From contig NZ_CP017990.1 of assembly GCF_002208095.1 (NCBI RefSeq), forward strand, positions 930,001 through 994,000: 64,000 nt of DNA, in the 5' to 3' direction. This document shows positions 62,160 through 64,000 of this stretch, one piece after another. Position numbers and translations under genes: made by a program. The notes below the pieces were generated by a model. The model was not told the DNA's origin, did not search any database, and saw nothing but the letters and a program-made list of their open reading frames with translations. The first letter of the stretch is position 1. Each line of letters begins with the position of its first letter. Source of the DNA: Enterobacter cloacae complex sp. ECNIH7. Its GTDB lineage: Bacteria; Pseudomonadota; Gammaproteobacteria; Enterobacterales; Enterobacteriaceae.

Positions 62160-63212
62160 TTAGAACTGGTAGGTCATACCCAGTGCAACGATGTCATCGC
62201 TGCTCACGCCCAGTTTATTTTTGTCGTCAATCTGGTTGATTTTATAATCAACAAAGGCGGACATATTTTTGTTGAAGTAATAGGTCGCGCCAACGTCAAT
62301 ATATTTCACCAGATCTTCGTCGCCAATACCTTCGATATCTTTGCCTTTAGACTGGACATATCCCAGGGACGGGCGCAGACCGAAGTCGAACTGATATTGT
62401 GCGACCACTTCAAAGTTCTGCGCTTTATTTGCAAACCCACCGGAAATTGGCGTCATATTGCGGGTTTCTGAATACATTGCAGCCAGATAAATATCGTTCG
62501 CATCATATTTCAGACCTGTTGCCCAGGCTTCTGCTTTCTGGCCCTGGCCACGCGCCAGCAGGTTCTGAGCGTTGGTACGGTCAGAGTTGGTGTAGGCGCC
62601 GCTGACGGCGAAATCGCTGCCGCCGAAGTCATAGGTCAGAGAGGTACCAAAACCGTCGCCGTTCTGTTTCTTGGCGTCACGGTTTTCGTTTTTGCCCTGG
62701 TACTGCAGCGTCATGTCCAGACCGTCAACCGCGCCGAAGAAGTCGGTATTGCGGTAGGTCGCCAGGCCGGTAGCACGCTTGGTCATGAAGTTATCTGTTT
62801 GTGCGGAAGAGTCACCGCCGAATTCAGGGAACATATCGGTCCATGCTTCGACGTCATACAGGGCACCCAAGTTACGGCCGTAATCCAGTGAACCAAAGTT
62901 TTTCAGCTTAAGACCAGCAAACGCCAGACGCGTCTTCTGAGAGGAGTCGCTCTCAGCTTTGTTACCTGCAAATTCAGATTCCCAACGGCCATAGCCCGTC
63001 AGCTGATCATTAATCTGCGTTTCGCCTTTAAAACCGAAACGAACGTAAGTCTGATCGCCATCTTTGGTGGCATCATCGCTGATGTAGTGCATGGCTTTCA
63101 CTTTGCCGTACACGTCCAGCTTATTACCATTTTTATTATAAACTTCAGCTGCGTGAACGGATGCAGAAGCCACTACGCCCATAACCATTAATGCCAGAGT
63201 GCTCTTTTTCAT
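62160..63212 (-). CDS. phoE: Phosphoporin PhoE
   Basis: Outer-membrane 16-strand trimeric porin preferring anions and phosphate compounds, made in phosphate starvation. 350 residues. Signal peptide [21 protein letters not shown], with mature start [12 protein letters not shown]. The constriction-loop PEFGGDSS and the terminal GMTYQF with C-terminal Phe for BAM recognition are seen. Distinguished from OmpC and OmpF by location between crl and proB and by the lysine-rich pore (KKQNGDGFG). A Pho box lies upstream. Confidence 0.95.
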   Translation of the reverse strand: MKKSTLALMVMGVVASASVHAAEVYNKNGNKLDVYGKVKAMHYISDDATKDGDQTYVRFGFKGETQINDQLTGYGRWESEFAGNKAESDSSQKTRLAFAGLKLKNFGSLDYGRNLGALYDVEAWTDMFPEFGGDSSAQTDNFMTKRATGLATYRNTDFFGAVDGLDMTLQYQGKNENRDAKKQNGDGFGTSLTYDFGGSDFAVSGAYTNSDRTNAQNLLARGQGQKAEAWATGLKYDANDIYLAAMYSETRNMTPISGGFANKAQNFEVVAQYQFDFGLRPSLGYVQSKGKDIEGIGDEDLVKYIDVGATYYFNKNMSAFVDYKINQIDDKNKLGVSSDDIVALGMTYQF

Positions 63213-63516
63213 TTTCGATCCTGTCTTATAAACGCGCTAAAAAATTCGCTGGACGATAAGCTCATGCCTAAGTCCCGTGAAAAAACAGGAAGGGTTTTAT
63301 CGTTCTGGAATGAAACTTTTATGACAAACTAAGAATAATTTTAAAAAACTGTGATTTATTATTTCGGTAATAAAAGTGTCAAATTCCCCCGCTACGCTTC
63401 CTGATCCCGCGCAACAAAGTGTTTCGCGATGTGCTAAGGCAGTTGGCAACGGGGCTGACTCCTGCTAAAACGTTCGTTCGACATTACTTTCCCTTATCGT
63501 TGAACGGCAGAGAATC
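63213..63516. promoter_or_regulatory. phoE-proB divergent intergenic region; no gene seen
   Basis: 304 nt holding a Pho box for phoE and, presumably, the proB promoter. I saw no RNA gene or extra ORF worth calling. The part next to phoE is AT-rich. Confidence 0.6.
63310..63327 (-). promoter_or_regulatory. Pho box upstream of phoE
   Basis: On the minus strand TTGTCATAAAAGTTTCAT matches the PhoB consensus CTGTCATAAAACTGTCAT at 15 of 18 positions, with the two direct-repeat halves 11 bp apart. It lies about 100-115 nt before the phoE start. Confidence 0.8.
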
Positions 63517-64000
63517 ATGAGTGACAGCCAGACGCTGGTGGTAAAACTCGGTACCAGTGTTTTAACAGGCGGATCGCGCCGCCTAAATCGCGCCCACATT
63601 GTTGAGCTTGTACGTCAGTGCGCTCAGCTACATGCCGCAGGGCATCGTATTGTGATTGTGACCTCCGGGGCGATTGCCGCCGGGCGTGAACACCTGGGTT
63701 ACCCCGAGCTCCCCGCGACGATCGCCTCCAAACAGCTGCTGGCCGCCGTGGGGCAAAGCCGACTCATTCAACTCTGGGAACAGCTGTTCTCCATCTATGG
63801 CATTCACGTCGGGCAGATGCTGCTGACGCGTGCGGATATGGAAGACAGAGAGCGCTTCCTGAACGCCCGCGATACCCTGCGCGCGCTGCTGGACAACAAT
63901 ATTGTTCCGGTCATTAACGAGAACGATGCCGTTGCTACCGCTGAAATCAAAGTGGGTGATAACGATAACCTCTCGGCGCTGGCCGCGATTCTGGCCGGTG
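63517..64000 (+). CDS. proB: Glutamate 5-kinase ProB, N-terminal 161 codons
   Basis: First enzyme of proline synthesis: phosphorylates the gamma-carboxyl of glutamate; feedback-inhibited by proline. The frame runs off the right edge. Amino-acid kinase motifs [19 protein letters not shown] and the [17 protein letters not shown] segment for substrate and Mg binding are visible. The PUA domain and proA lie outside the window. Start ATG chosen for the known [13 protein letters not shown]-terminus. Confidence 0.96.

Overview
The window is a stretch of enterobacterial chromosome, most like Enterobacter, Lelliottia or Leclercia. Gene order follows the E. coli skp-to-proB segment almost gene for gene, protein lengths match the E. 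coli families, and the 16S, 23S and 5S rRNA genes are of Enterobacteriaceae type. It differs from E. coli K-12 by three insertions or replacements: an MFS exporter gene next to yafC, a seven-gene GntR/peptide-ABC-transporter/gamma-glutamyltransferase-like cluster after aspV, and a complete Na+-translocating NADH:quinone reductase operon (nqrABCDEF-nqrM) between yafK and dinB. The genus call is an inference; I could not run a 16S comparison.

Layout. 1-8739: end of skp, then the lipid A and replication macro-operon lpxD-fabZ-lpxA-lpxB-rnhB-dnaE-accA. 8840-15145: ldcC, yaeR, tilS, rof/yaeP (minus strand), yaeQ-arfB and nlpE. 15193-20772 (minus strand): proS, trmO-rcsF and the methionine importer metNIQ with a MetJ operator. 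20961-27133: gmhB and an rrnH-type rRNA operon (P1/P2 promoters, 16S, tRNA-Ile, tRNA-Ala, 23S, 5S, tRNA-Asp, terminator). 27256-36525: dkgB, yafC, the MFS gene, yafD, yafE, mltD, gloB, yafS, rnhA/dnaQ and a second tRNA-Asp (aspV). 36526-44679: the accessory cluster and its control region. 44787-50455: yafV, fadE (FadR operator), gmhA, yafJ, yafK. 50754-56794: nqr operon. 56904-64000: dinB (LexA box), pepD, gpt, frsA, crl, phoE (Pho box) and the start of proB.

The most interesting region is 36526-44679. The AT-rich leader of the GntR gene holds two 17-bp dyads of the form TGCAC-N7-GTGCA, the architecture of NtrC enhancer sites. About 150 bp downstream is a GG-N10-GC element with a TTGCT -12 box, typical of a sigma-54 promoter, and an IHF-like site lies between them. 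An inverted repeat overlaps the -24 box and could be the operator of the adjacent GntR regulator. The genes it would drive are translationally coupled: GntR/FCD regulator, two Opp/Dpp-type ATPases, a family 5 solute-binding protein, two permeases and a GGT-family enzyme with no signal peptide. I infer a nitrogen-starvation-induced system that imports a peptide-like or gamma-glutamyl compound and opens its amide bond in the cytoplasm. The substrate is unknown.

Other regulatory sites read directly from sequence are a MetJ box (metN), a FadR operator (fadE), a LexA box (dinB), a Pho box (phoE), rRNA P1/P2 promoters with boxA elements, and an RNase III processing stem around 16S. REP/BIME palindromes and a separate CCCTCTCCC-type palindrome sit in the intergenic gaps. 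I saw no CRISPR array, insertion sequence, integrase or prophage gene.
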